Shown: positions 33,870-43,173 of the stretch, one piece after another
Layout: each line of letters starts with the position of its first letter
How positions within the stretch are numbered: the first letter of the stretch is position 1
Source: CAG-390 sp045633005
Lineage (GTDB): Bacteria > Bacillota > Clostridia > Oscillospirales > CAG-272
Assembly: GCA_045633005.1 (NCBI GenBank)
Contig: JAZQXT010000075.1
Coordinates: 1-64,000, forward strand
DNA length: 64,000 nucleotides
Direction of reading: 5' to 3'
Program-made: the position numbers and the translations under genes
Notes under the pieces: model-generated
What the model was told of the DNA's origin: nothing
Seen by the model: the letters and a program-made list of their open reading frames with translations, nothing else
The model's database searches: none

Positions 33870-35054
33870 ATGTATAAGAAAAAAGAATGTGTCGCAATGC
33901 TTCTGGCTGGTGGACAGGGAAGCAGACTTTACGCGCTTACCTCAAAGCTTGCCAAGCCCGCCGTTTTGTTCGGCGGCAAATATCGCATCATCGATTTCCC
34001 CCTTTCAAACTGTGTTAATTCGGGCATTGACACCGTAGGCGTTCTTACCCAGTATCAGCCCTTGTTGCTTAACGATTACATCGGCAACGGACTTCCCTGG
34101 GACCTTGACCGCAACTACGGCGGAGTAAAGATCCTGCCCCCCTATCAGGGAAAGGACCGTGCCGACTGGTATCGCGGTACTGCCAACGCAATTTATCAGA
34201 ACATTCAGTTTATCAAGCAGTATGATCCCGAATACGTTTTGATACTTTCGGGCGACCACATCTACAAGATGGACTACGCCGCAATGCTTGCCGCACACAA
34301 GCGCAACAATGCGGACTGCACTATCGCCGTTATCGACGTTCCGATCGAGGAGGCAAGCCGCTTCGGTATTATGAGCGTAAACGAGGACGGAAGCGTATGG
34401 AAGTTCTCCGAAAAGCCAAAGAACCCCGACAGCACGAAGGCTTCTATGGGTATTTACATCTTCAATACCAAGAAGCTCCTCTCCTATCTTGAGGAGGATG
34501 AGAAGAACCCCGACTCCGAAAACGATTTCGGTAAAAACATCATCCCTGCAATGCTTGGCGCGGGCGAGAGAATGTTCGCATATCCCTTCTCAGGATATTG
34601 GAAGGACGTTGGAACTATCTCCTCTCTCTGGGAGGCGAATATGGATATGCTCGGCGAAGATCCCGCACTCGTTCTTAACGACGACAAGTGGCGCATCTAC
34701 GCTCGCCACTACGCACAGGCACCCCAGTTCATAAGCAAGGATGCCGAGGTTTCCAACTCATCCATTACCGAGGGCTGTGAGATATACGGAAAGGTCAAGA
34801 ATTCCGTTCTCGGCGTAGGCGTTCGCGTTATGGAGGGCGCAGAGGTCGTGGATTCCGTTATTATGAGCGGTGCTACGATAGACAAGAATGCCGTTGTTAA
34901 GTATTCCATCGTCGATTCCTTTGCCTACGTTGGCGAGGGCGTAACCCTCGGCGCAGATCGCGCAGAGGGCGTAGAAGTAGCCGTTGTTGGCGCAGGCGTA
35001 AGCATTTCCGCAGGGGAAAACGTTCCTCAGGGCGCAATGCTTTACGGTGAATAA
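33870..35054 (+). CDS. glgC: Glucose-1-phosphate adenylyltransferase, catalytic subunit GlgC
   Basis: GlgC makes ADP-glucose, the donor for glycogen synthesis. The 394-aa protein has the nucleotidyltransferase signature MLLAGGQGSRLYALTSKLAK, the RIIDFPLSNCVNSG motif, WYRGTANAIYQN, the SGDHIYKMDY metal site and a C-terminal left-handed beta-helix. In Bacillota GlgC works with the GlgD subunit encoded next. The gap to glgB is 36 bp and to glgD 20 bp. Confidence 0.97.
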   Translation: MYKKKECVAMLLAGGQGSRLYALTSKLAKPAVLFGGKYRIIDFPLSNCVNSGIDTVGVLTQYQPLLLNDYIGNGLPWDLDRNYGGVKILPPYQGKDRADWYRGTANAIYQNIQFIKQYDPEYVLILSGDHIYKMDYAAMLAAHKRNNADCTIAVIDVPIEEASRFGIMSVNEDGSVWKFSEKPKNPDSTKASMGIYIFNTKKLLSYLEEDEKNPDSENDFGKNIIPAMLGAGERMFAYPFSGYWKDVGTISSLWEANMDMLGEDPALVLNDDKWRIYARHYAQAPQFISKDAEVSNSSITEGCEIYGKVKNSVLGVGVRVMEGAEVVDSVIMSGATIDKNAVVKYSIVDSFAYVGEGVTLGADRAEGVEVAVVGAGVSISAGENVPQGAMLYGE

Positions 35055-35074
35055 TAAATAAGGAGGATATTAAA

Positions 35075-36208
35075 ATGACCGCAGCAGGACTTATATTTTC
35101 CAATATTCACGACGAATGTCTGCCTGAGCTTACGCGCCATCGTACAATGGCAAGCGTTCCCTTCGGTGGCAGATACCGTCTTATAGATTTTCCGCTTTCC
35201 AATATGGTCAACTCCAACATCACTAAGGTTGGCGTTATAACTCACTATAACTATCAGTCGCTCCTTGACCATCTCGGAACGGGCAAGGACTGGGATCTCG
35301 CTCGCCGCTCCGGCGGTATCAAGCTGCTCCCGCCCTTTATTTCCGCGTTTGATGCAAAGGGCACTCCCTCGCTTTATCACACTCGCCTTGAGGCTATGCT
35401 CGGCGTTATGAACTTCATTTCGCGCTGTGACGAGGACGTTATCGTCCTTTCCGATTGCGACGCTATCTGCAACATCGACCTTCGCGACGTTATAAGAAAC
35501 CATGAGAAAAACGGCGCGGACATCACCATCGTGACCAAGCGCGTTAAGGGCGGAAGCGCCATTGCCGACAGACAGTGGATAGTAAACGCCGACGATAACG
35601 GCAATATTTACGAGGTAGCCGAGTACACCAAGGGACTTTGCGACGAGGCAGAGGTCTCCACCAATATTATGGTGATCACCCGCAACTACCTGCTGGGAAT
35701 ACTGCTTGACGCTTCGGCGCACGGATATACTCACTTCTTTAGCGAGATCATCCTCAAAAACATCGGCAGAGCAAACTACCGCGCGTACCGTTATAACGGA
35801 TATTACGCTAACATCAACTCTCTTGCAGGATATTTTGATTGCTCCATGCAGCTTCTTAACGCTGACGTGCGCGGCGCACTCTTCAGACAGGAGAACCGCT
35901 CCGTATACACGAAGGTCCGCAACTCCGCCCCCACGACCTATTGCGAGGGCGCAAAGGTAACCAATTCCGTTATAGCTGACGGATGCGTTATCGAGGGCGA
36001 GGTAGAGAACTGCATAATCTTCCGCGGAGTAAAGGTTGGCAGAGGCACGAAGATCAAAAACTCCATTCTGCTTCAGGACACCTACGTTGGACAGAACGTA
36101 AGCCTTAATTGCGTTATAACCGATAAAAACGCTATTATCCGCGATTCCCGCGTTCTTTCGGGACACGAGAGCATGCCGTTCTTTATAGGCAAGGATATAA
36201 TGGTATAA
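35075..36208 (+). CDS. glgD: Glucose-1-phosphate adenylyltransferase, GlgD subunit
   Basis: GlgD is the non-catalytic or modulatory partner of GlgC in Bacillota. The 377-aa protein keeps the fold (VPFGGRYRLIDFPLSNMVNS and a beta-helix C-terminus with NSILLQDTYVGQNVSL) but lacks the glycine-rich GGxGxRL nucleotide loop that GlgC has; its N-terminus reads IHDECLPELTRHRTMASVPF. It is in the glg operon between glgC and glgA. AAGGAGG precedes the start. Confidence 0.96.
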   Translation: MTAAGLIFSNIHDECLPELTRHRTMASVPFGGRYRLIDFPLSNMVNSNITKVGVITHYNYQSLLDHLGTGKDWDLARRSGGIKLLPPFISAFDAKGTPSLYHTRLEAMLGVMNFISRCDEDVIVLSDCDAICNIDLRDVIRNHEKNGADITIVTKRVKGGSAIADRQWIVNADDNGNIYEVAEYTKGLCDEAEVSTNIMVITRNYLLGILLDASAHGYTHFFSEIILKNIGRANYRAYRYNGYYANINSLAGYFDCSMQLLNADVRGALFRQENRSVYTKVRNSAPTTYCEGAKVTNSVIADGCVIEGEVENCIIFRGVKVGRGTKIKNSILLQDTYVGQNVSLNCVITDKNAIIRDSRVLSGHESMPFFIGKDIMV

Positions 36209-36221
36209 AAGAGGTCTGGAA

Positions 36222-37661
36222 ATGAAAAAAAGTGTACTTTTCGTAGGAGCTGAGGCAATGCCCTTTGCCGCCACGGGCGGTCTTGGCGACGTTCTTGGCT
36301 CGCTCCCCACGGCACTTGCCGCAGAGGGAGCAGACGTGCGCGTGGTCATGCCGCTCTATTCGGCTGTCGGCGCACAATGGCGCGAGCAGATGACGACAGA
36401 GGCGGTCTTTACCGTAGAGCTTGCTTGGCGCCGTCAGTACTGTGGAATACTTAGTCTTAAAAAGGACGGAGTTACCTATTATTTCGTTGACAACGAATAT
36501 TACTTTGACCGCGCGGGCGGACTTTACGGTCATTACGATGACGGTGAACGCTTCGCTTTCTTCTGCACAGCCGTGCTTGAAATGCTTCCGAGGATAAATT
36601 TCTTCCCGAAGGTGCTTCACGCTAACGATTGGCAGTCTGCGCTTTCCCTGATATATCTTTGCAGAAAGTATATGGGACGTCCGCAGTACGCCGCTATCCG
36701 CCGCGTATTTACCATTCACAATATCGAATATCAGGGTAAATACGATTTCTACATTCTCGGTGACGTTTTCGGACTTGGTGCCGCAGACCGCGAGTGCGTA
36801 GAATACGACGGATGTATAAATCTTATGAAGGGCGCTATCGAGTCCGCAGAGATAGTCAGCACCGTAAGCCCCAGATACGCCGAGGAGATAATGACTCCCC
36901 AGTATTCTCACGGGCTTTGGAGAATTTTACAGAGAAATTCCTCAAAGGTGTGCGGTATACTCAACGGCATCGACTATGCGTATTACGATCCCGAAACGGA
37001 CCCCATCCTTCCCAAGAATTACAGCGCAAAAGCTCCCGCGCAGAAGGCGGCTTGCCGCACAAAGCTGCGCCAAGATATCGGACTTCCCGACGCGGACGTT
37101 CCGCTTATCGCCGTTATCTCGCGCCTTGCATCGCATAAGGGACTCGACATCGTTGCCGAGTGTCTGCGCGGCGTTCTTTGGAACACGGGCGCACAGTTCG
37201 TCGTGCTCGGATGCGGCGAGAGCAAGTACGAGGACTTTTTCCGCGCACTTGAGGCCGAATTCCCGAATCAGGTACGCGCGCTCATCACCTACGACAGAGA
37301 TCTGTCGCGCAAGATATACGCCGCGGCTGATATCTTTATGATGCCGTCGAAGAGCGAGCCCTGCGGTCTTTCGCAGATGATAGCGTCAAGATACGGCGCG
37401 ATCCCCGTAGTAAGAGAAACGGGCGGACTTGCCGACTCCATACACGGATATTGGGAGACCGAGGACGGAACTCTTATGGGAAATGGATTTACCTTTGCCA
37501 ATTACAGCGCCGCCGAGCTTTACGAGCGCACCTGCGCCGCAGTAGAGCTGCTTAAGGACAAGAAAAAGGCAAGGAAATTTATAAAGAAGATAATGTCCAC
37601 CGATTTCTCGTGGACGGCATCTGCAAAGCAGTACATCAGTATGTACGATAGCCTTAACTGA
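36222..37661 (+). CDS. glgA: Glycogen synthase GlgA (GT5)
   Basis: GlgA extends alpha-1,4-glucan from ADP-glucose. The 479-aa protein has both GT-B domains: the N-terminal VLFVGAEAMPFAATGGLGDV and a C-terminal SKSEPCGLSQMIASRYGAIP with the expected Glu, plus FTIHNIEYQG and LNGIDYAYYDP. The usual KTGGL lysine near the N-terminus is alanine here (Ala17, codon 36270-36272). That lysine is tied to ADP-glucose binding in E. coli GlgA, so the donor site may be altered. It is fourth in the glg operon. Confidence 0.95.
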   Translation: MKKSVLFVGAEAMPFAATGGLGDVLGSLPTALAAEGADVRVVMPLYSAVGAQWREQMTTEAVFTVELAWRRQYCGILSLKKDGVTYYFVDNEYYFDRAGGLYGHYDDGERFAFFCTAVLEMLPRINFFPKVLHANDWQSALSLIYLCRKYMGRPQYAAIRRVFTIHNIEYQGKYDFYILGDVFGLGAADRECVEYDGCINLMKGAIESAEIVSTVSPRYAEEIMTPQYSHGLWRILQRNSSKVCGILNGIDYAYYDPETDPILPKNYSAKAPAQKAACRTKLRQDIGLPDADVPLIAVISRLASHKGLDIVAECLRGVLWNTGAQFVVLGCGESKYEDFFRALEAEFPNQVRALITYDRDLSRKIYAAADIFMMPSKSEPCGLSQMIASRYGAIPVVRETGGLADSIHGYWETEDGTLMGNGFTFANYSAAELYERTCAAVELLKDKKKARKFIKKIMSTDFSWTASAKQYISMYDSLN

Positions 37662-37690
37662 TCAAAGACAAATATTTGGAGGAAGTTGAT

Positions 37691-40165
37691 TTGAATTACA
37701 AACCTAACGCAACCGAAGTAAAATCTAATATTGAACAAAAGCTTTCGCGCCAGTTTGGCGCAACCGCCCGCGACGCTTCGCGCGAGCAGATGTATAAGGC
37801 AGTCGTTCACACCGTGAAGGACATCCTTACCGAAAAGCGCTCCGACTTCAAGGACACCATCAACCAGAAGGGTGAAAAGCGCATCTACTACATGTGCATG
37901 GAGTTCCTTATGGGACGCTCACTCAAGACCAGCCTTCACAACCTCGGACTTGCCGAGGCGTACAAGAAGGCGCTTAAAAATCTCGGCTACGATCTTGACG
38001 ATCTTTACGAGTGCGAGCCCGATGCAGGTCTTGGCAACGGCGGTCTCGGCAGACTTGCCGCTTGCTTTATGGACTCCCTCTCCTCGCTCGATTATCCCGC
38101 TTGCGGCTTCTCGCTTTGCTATGAGTACGGACTCTTTAAGCAGAAGATCGTTGACGGCATTCAGGTAGAGCTTCCCGACATCTGGCTCCCCGGCGGCGAG
38201 GTATGGCTCGTTCCCCGTACCGACCGCATCTTCACCGTTAAGATGGGGGGTAAGGTAGTTGAAAAGTGGCAGAACGGCAGACTTGAGATCGGATATGAGG
38301 ACACCGAGGACTTCGAGGCAGTTCCTTACGATATGATGGTTTCGGGCGGCGACAGCGACGGCGTAAACAGACTCCGTCTTTGGAAGGCACGCGACATCCG
38401 CTCCTTCAATATGGGACTCTTCACGCAGGGACAGTACACCCGTGCGCTTGAGGAAAGCACCAGCGCGGAGATAATCTCAAAGGTTCTCTATCCCTCGGAT
38501 AACCATATGGAAGGTAAGCTGCTCCGTCTTACTCAGCAGTACTTCCTCGTTTCCGCATCCGTTCAGAGCATCATCCGCGACCATATGGCGGTTTACGGAA
38601 CTCTTGATAACCTTCACGATAAGGTTGCTATCCACATCAACGATACCCACCCTGCGCTGTGCATTCCCGAGCTTATGCGTATCCTTATAGATGACTATAA
38701 CTATTCTTGGGAGCACGCTTGGTATATCACCACCAACACCGTATCCTACACCAACCACACCGTAATGCCCGAGGCACTTGAGAAGTGGAGCGAGGACCTC
38801 TTCCGCTTCCGTCTGCCCAGAATCCACACCATCGTACGCGAAATCAACGAGCGCTTCTGCAAGGAGGCTTGGGAGCGTTTCCCCGGCAACTGGAACAGAG
38901 TTTCCGCTATGAGCATCATCAGCTACGGTCAGGTGCATATGGCAAATCTTGCCGTTATCGGTTCTCACACCGTAAACGGAGTTTCCAAGCTCCACTCCCA
39001 GATACTCGTAGATTCCGTATTCAAGGATTTCTACCGTATGTGGCCCGAAAGATTTACCAACGTAACCAACGGTATTGCTCACCGCCGTTGGCTGTGCTAC
39101 TCCAACCCCGGTCTTGCAGGTCTGCTTGACGAAACTATCGGAACGGGATACCGCAAGAATCCCGAGGAGCTTGAAAAGTTCCTTGCATTTGCCGACGATA
39201 AGGCTGTTCTCGACAGACTCCGCGCTATCAAGCACGAAAACAAGGAGAAGTTCTCCGAGTTTATCTACAAGCGCACGGGCGTGCCGATCGACACCCATTC
39301 CATCTATGACGTACAGATCAAGCGTCTGCACGAATACAAGCGTCAGCTTCTTAACGTTCTCAACATCATCGGAATGTATCTCGATCTTCTTGATAATCCC
39401 GATATGGATTTCTATCCCAGAACGTTCATCTTCGGTGCAAAGGCGGCTCCCGGATATCACCTTGCAAAGAGAATCATTCAGCTCATCTCCATGCTCTCCC
39501 GCGAGCTTGACGCTAACCCCAAGATCCGCGAAAAGCTCCGCGTTATCTTCGTTGAGGATTACAACGTAAGCGCGGCAGAGTGCCTTATCCCCGCGGCAGA
39601 GATCAGCCAGCAGATCTCTATGGCTGGTAAGGAAGCAAGCGGTACGGGCTGTATGAAGCTTATGATAAACGGTGCGCTCACCATCGGTACTCTTGACGGT
39701 GCAAACGTTGAGATGCACGCCGCAGTAGGTGACGATAACATCTACATCTTCGGTCTTAACGCCGCAGAGGTTGAGGAGCTTTGGCTCTCGGGCTACACTC
39801 CCGCACTCTTCTACGCGCGTAACGAGAAGCTTCGCCGCATAATCGACAGACTCAACGTAGGCTTTGCGGGCGAGTCCTTTGCTGACATCGCAACCTACCT
39901 TATCTCTCCCTCCCACGGCGTTGCCGACCCCTATCTCTGCATAGCTGACTTTGATTCCTATAACAAGACTCACGGCGCAATGTACAGAGATTACCTCGAC
40001 CGCGAGAAGTGGACCCGTATGTCCCTTGTAAATATCGCAAAGTGCGGCTACTTTGCCGCAGACCGCGCAGTTGCCGAGTATGCCGACAAGATATGGCACC
40101 TCAACCGCGTTCCCGTTCCCAAGGCAGCTCCCGCAAAGACCACGAGGGCTAAGGCTAAAAAATAA
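37691..40165 (+). CDS. glgP: Glycogen phosphorylase GlgP
   Basis: GlgP releases glucose-1-phosphate from glycogen using PLP. The 824-aa protein has the GT35 signatures CEPDAGLGNGGLGRLAACFM, HINDTHPALCIPELMRIL and EASGTGCMKLMINGALTIGT, which contains the PLP lysine. I chose the TTG at 37691 because GGAGGA lies seven bases upstream; the earlier TTG at 37676 overlaps that site. A UUG start could reduce its translation relative to the synthesis genes. It is in the glg operon, so synthesis and breakdown are transcribed together. Confidence 0.97.
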   Translation: MNYKPNATEVKSNIEQKLSRQFGATARDASREQMYKAVVHTVKDILTEKRSDFKDTINQKGEKRIYYMCMEFLMGRSLKTSLHNLGLAEAYKKALKNLGYDLDDLYECEPDAGLGNGGLGRLAACFMDSLSSLDYPACGFSLCYEYGLFKQKIVDGIQVELPDIWLPGGEVWLVPRTDRIFTVKMGGKVVEKWQNGRLEIGYEDTEDFEAVPYDMMVSGGDSDGVNRLRLWKARDIRSFNMGLFTQGQYTRALEESTSAEIISKVLYPSDNHMEGKLLRLTQQYFLVSASVQSIIRDHMAVYGTLDNLHDKVAIHINDTHPALCIPELMRILIDDYNYSWEHAWYITTNTVSYTNHTVMPEALEKWSEDLFRFRLPRIHTIVREINERFCKEAWERFPGNWNRVSAMSIISYGQVHMANLAVIGSHTVNGVSKLHSQILVDSVFKDFYRMWPERFTNVTNGIAHRRWLCYSNPGLAGLLDETIGTGYRKNPEELEKFLAFADDKAVLDRLRAIKHENKEKFSEFIYKRTGVPIDTHSIYDVQIKRLHEYKRQLLNVLNIIGMYLDLLDNPDMDFYPRTFIFGAKAAPGYHLAKRIIQLISMLSRELDANPKIREKLRVIFVEDYNVSAAECLIPAAEISQQISMAGKEASGTGCMKLMINGALTIGTLDGANVEMHAAVGDDNIYIFGLNAAEVEELWLSGYTPALFYARNEKLRRIIDRLNVGFAGESFADIATYLISPSHGVADPYLCIADFDSYNKTHGAMYRDYLDREKWTRMSLVNIAKCGYFAADRAVAEYADKIWHLNRVPVPKAAPAKTTRAKAKK

Positions 40166-40189
40166 TTTCCCGAAAGAGAAAAAGACTTA

Positions 40190-42109
40190 ATGCTACCCGT
40201 ATATTCAACTGAGATCGCCAAAAACGGCGTAAGAATAAAAAAACAGTATGATAGGAAAGCCGCCGACGCGCTCGGCGCTTTCCCCTGCGGAGCAAAGGTC
40301 GTATTCACAGCAGAAGTGCCGAGATCTCTCGGCACTTGTGCTGTTGTTATGCGTATTGCCCGCGATAACGGCGCGCACGGCGAGGAATCGGTCGATCCCT
40401 CCTACCGTGACCTTCCCTTTGAATTCACTTCCACTGATTGGATCTACGATATATATACCCTTACCATAGACACGGCACTTCTCTGCGGCGGCGACGGCTC
40501 GGGGCTTTTTTATTACGAGTACCTTTTCCTTCGCGGCGACGATACGCTGTTCTCGGATACATACGATAATCTTAATTTCAACCTTTCCGCAAAGGAGGGG
40601 CGCTTTTTCCGCCTCCTCGTTTACGAAAAGGGCTTCAAAACTCCCGCGTGGCTTGGCGGCGGCGTGATGTATCAGATATTCCCCGACCGCTTTTGTCGCG
40701 GAAAGGGAAAAACAAAGTACGCTCCCGACGCAGAGTGCGTTAAAAAATGGAACGGAACGGAGGTTCAGCACGCGCACTTCAGAGGCGAGGCTGTAAAGAA
40801 TAATCAGTTCTTTGGCGGAAACCTTTGGGGAATTATCGAAAAACTTCCGTATCTTGCATCTCTTGGCGTAAGCGTGATCTATCTCAATCCCATTTTTGCG
40901 GCAAAGAGCAATCATAAATACGATACCGCCGATTATATGAAGGTCGACGACGGCTTTGGCGGCGAGGCGGCTTTTAAAAAGCTCGTTGATGCGGCTCACG
41001 CCGCGGGTATCAAGGTAGTGCTTGACGGCGTTTTCAACCACACGGGCGACGAGAGCATCTATTTCGACGCGGCAAAAAGCGGTGACGAAAAGTACCGCGA
41101 TTGGTATTATTTCCACGATGACGGCGGCTATGAGTCTTGGTGGGGCATCAGTATTCTGCCAAAGCTCAGGCTTTCTGATCCCGAGTGCCGCGAATATTTC
41201 ACGGGTAAGGGCGGAGTGATTGAAAAATATCTGCTCGCAGGTGCTGACGGCTGGCGTCTTGACGTGGCGGACGAGCTTCCCGATGAATTTTTGTTTGATC
41301 TGCGCGAGCGCGCGCACTCGGTAAACAAGGATGCGGTCGTTATCGGCGAGGTCTGGGAAAACGCCGCCGATAAGATAGCGTATAGCAAGCGCCGTCCGTA
41401 TTTCAGGGGAAAACAGCTTGACAGCGTAATGAACTACCCCTTGCGCGTGGCGCTTATCGACTACGCGACGAACCGCAACAGCGCACAGCTTGCCAACACT
41501 CTTACGGAGCTTTACGCATCGTATCCGCCGCAGGTCTCGAACGTTCTTATGAACATCATCGGAACGCACGATACGGAGCGCATACTTTCTCTGCTCGGCG
41601 ACCGCGCGGCTGTCGAGGTAGCAAGACACGAGCAGGATAACGAAAAGCTTGCCGCAATGCGTTTGTCCGAGGAGGGCAGAGCGTGGGGCAAAAAAATGCT
41701 TTTGCTCGCTTCCGCTATCCAATACACCGTTTTCGGCTTCCCCTGCGTTTACTACGGCGACGAGCTTGGGATGGAGGGTATGGGCGATCCCTTCTGCCGC
41801 AGACCTATGGCGTGGGACTTTGGTGACGGTGAACTTCTTGCCCACTATCAAAGGCTTGGCGATATGCGCAAAAATGAAAGCATTTTCGACGGCGGAGATT
41901 TCCGCGTAACTCGCGCAGAGGGCGGATATTTTGAGTTTGTTCGCACCAAGGGCAAGAGCTGTATTAAAGTTGCGGCAAATCTCTCGTACGACGCGCAGAC
42001 TTGCAAAATGGACGGCGCGTGGACGGATATTTATAAGCAAAAGCGCGGCAAGGGCGATCTTACGCTTGGCGTGGGCGAGTTCTGCGTGCTTAAATACAGA
42101 GGTCAGTAA
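40190..42109 (+). CDS. GH13 alpha-glucosidase (neopullulanase/cyclomaltodextrinase-like)
   Basis: A 639-aa alpha-amylase superfamily enzyme with no signal peptide, so it acts in the cytoplasm, probably on maltodextrins or glycogen limit dextrins. An N-terminal beta-sandwich (about residues 1-140) precedes the barrel. The GH13 regions are VVLDGVFNHTG, GADGWRLDVADELP (nucleophile Asp), VVIGEVWENA (acid Glu) and NIIGTHDTERIL (Asp). FPDRFCRG and FFGGNLWGIIEKLPYL fit the neopullulanase/cyclomaltodextrinase group. It closes the six-enzyme glycogen set; its stop overlaps the next start by one base. Confidence 0.9.
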   Translation: MLPVYSTEIAKNGVRIKKQYDRKAADALGAFPCGAKVVFTAEVPRSLGTCAVVMRIARDNGAHGEESVDPSYRDLPFEFTSTDWIYDIYTLTIDTALLCGGDGSGLFYYEYLFLRGDDTLFSDTYDNLNFNLSAKEGRFFRLLVYEKGFKTPAWLGGGVMYQIFPDRFCRGKGKTKYAPDAECVKKWNGTEVQHAHFRGEAVKNNQFFGGNLWGIIEKLPYLASLGVSVIYLNPIFAAKSNHKYDTADYMKVDDGFGGEAAFKKLVDAAHAAGIKVVLDGVFNHTGDESIYFDAAKSGDEKYRDWYYFHDDGGYESWWGISILPKLRLSDPECREYFTGKGGVIEKYLLAGADGWRLDVADELPDEFLFDLRERAHSVNKDAVVIGEVWENAADKIAYSKRRPYFRGKQLDSVMNYPLRVALIDYATNRNSAQLANTLTELYASYPPQVSNVLMNIIGTHDTERILSLLGDRAAVEVARHEQDNEKLAAMRLSEEGRAWGKKMLLLASAIQYTVFGFPCVYYGDELGMEGMGDPFCRRPMAWDFGDGELLAHYQRLGDMRKNESIFDGGDFRVTRAEGGYFEFVRTKGKSCIKVAANLSYDAQTCKMDGAWTDIYKQKRGKGDLTLGVGEFCVLKYRGQ

Positions 42110-42444
42110 TGGGAATACTTGATATATTCAAAAAGAAAAAAGACCCGTCGAATAAAAAATACCGCCTTGAAATGGCACAGCGTATTGCGGGGCAGGCGAT
42201 AAAATACGTCACCGAGCGCCGCGATAACGTGGAGGAGGTCATCGGTAAGGGCGGTTGTATGAGCCTTCACGACGGGGAATTTATCGTATTTTCGTCGTCA
42301 GAGACCGTTTTTCGCTGTAAGGCGGAGGAGCTTGAGGCATGGGAGCTTCTTTCAAAGGACGGAGTCGTCTTGACGGGCCCCGATATCGAGCACGGCGGCG
42401 AGGTTCGCACCATCATTGCCTTCTACGTTTATTATAGAAAATAA
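42109..42444 (+). CDS. Small hypothetical protein coupled to the glycogen operon
   Basis: A 111-aa soluble protein of no family that I recognise. It opens with a basic stretch (MGILDIFKKKKDPSNKKYR) and then has a compact alpha/beta part with VEEVIGKGGCMSLHDGEFIV, FSSSETVFRC and a final strand TIIAFYVYYRK. The ATG overlaps the preceding stop (TAATG), so it is translated together with the GH13 enzyme and is likely a true gene. A binding or regulatory role in carbohydrate metabolism is possible by position only. Confidence 0.75.
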   Translation: MGILDIFKKKKDPSNKKYRLEMAQRIAGQAIKYVTERRDNVEEVIGKGGCMSLHDGEFIVFSSSETVFRCKAEELEAWELLSKDGVVLTGPDIEHGGEVRTIIAFYVYYRK

Positions 42445-42485
42445 AAATTCTTCGTTGCTCTTGACGGAGAATTTCCAAGCACAAA

Positions 42486-42529
42486 AAATCGGCAGAGAGA
42501 TTGTTTTCTCTGCCGATTTGTGTTATAAT
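42486..42529 (+). promoter_or_regulatory. Hairpin overlapping the promoter of the SF0329 gene
   Basis: A perfect 13-bp stem (42486-42498 with 42507-42519) lies after the glg operon. TTGTTT (42501-42506)-N17-TATAAT (42524-42529) overlaps it, so the right arm occupies the promoter spacer. It can act as terminator for the operon, operator for the next gene, or both. Confidence 0.7.
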
Positions 42530-42569
42530 GAAATCAAACTCGTGACAAATAAGAATAAAGAGGTACTGT

Positions 42570-43085
42570 ATGGGTAAAATTCTCGGATCGTGGAGCGGAA
42601 TGAGAAAATATCTTGAGCAGGATATGTTGGCAGAATCCTTGCAAGGGAGAATTCGATATGGCTGTACCACGTACGTTGGAATGGACGGTTGCCGATTTTT
42701 TGAGATTTGCATTGACAAACGGCAAGTAAAGCGTTTTTCGTGGGAAACCGTGAATACTTACTTTATTGAAAACGGATGTACGAAAAATCCTTCCCCAAGC
42801 GGAAAAAGTGAATATTGGGCGGAGTTTTGGACTTTGCTGGATAAATATTCCATAGATCAGCGAACGGAATATACCGACGACGAGTTCTGCGGAGCATTGG
42901 AGGAATATCGTAATCAGGACATTCAAGACAGCATCTATTCCAATAATCCGTTAGTAAGAATGTTTGCGATATTGGATAGACGAATCGGCAAAAGAACTCT
43001 CCAAAATTTAAAAGATAGCGTCCAAGACCAGCCTGAATGGTTGCGCCAATTCTATCTTTTAAGATTAAACGCGGAAAATATTTAA
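42570..43085 (+). CDS. SF0329 family protein
   Basis: A 171-aa cytoplasmic protein whose opening (KILGSWSGMRKYLEQDMLAE, then GRIRYGCTTYVGMDGCRFFE and KRFSWETVNTYFIE) I recognise as the SF0329 family; no function is known for that family. The C-terminal half is helical and charged, ending in PEWLRQFYLLRLNAENI. GAGG lies upstream of the ATG. It is flanked by strong hairpins on both sides, is AT-richer than the glg genes, and appears to be a single-gene insertion in the housekeeping region. Confidence 0.75.
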   Translation: MGKILGSWSGMRKYLEQDMLAESLQGRIRYGCTTYVGMDGCRFFEICIDKRQVKRFSWETVNTYFIENGCTKNPSPSGKSEYWAEFWTLLDKYSIDQRTEYTDDEFCGALEEYRNQDIQDSIYSNNPLVRMFAILDRRIGKRTLQNLKDSVQDQPEWLRQFYLLRLNAENI

Positions 43086-43104
43086 CATCCAAATATGAAA
43101 ACGA

Positions 43105-43138
43105 TACCCTGACAGACTGCTAAAGATCTGTCAGGGTA
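43105..43138. terminator. Terminator-like hairpin after the SF0329 gene
   Basis: TACCCTGACAGA and TCTGTCAGGGTA form a perfect 12-bp stem with a 10-nt loop between convergent genes. The T content after the stem is weak. Confidence 0.65.
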
Positions 43139-43173
43139 AATTATTTGGCTATTGCTTATCGAAAGCGTTATTT

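Noticed and set aside
38477..40099. 540-codon open frame on the minus strand opposite glgP, and similar long antisense frames opposite dnaK, both solute-binding lipoproteins and the GH13 gene
   Set aside because: They mirror the codon bias of the true genes, lack ribosome sites and promoters, and their translations resemble no family.
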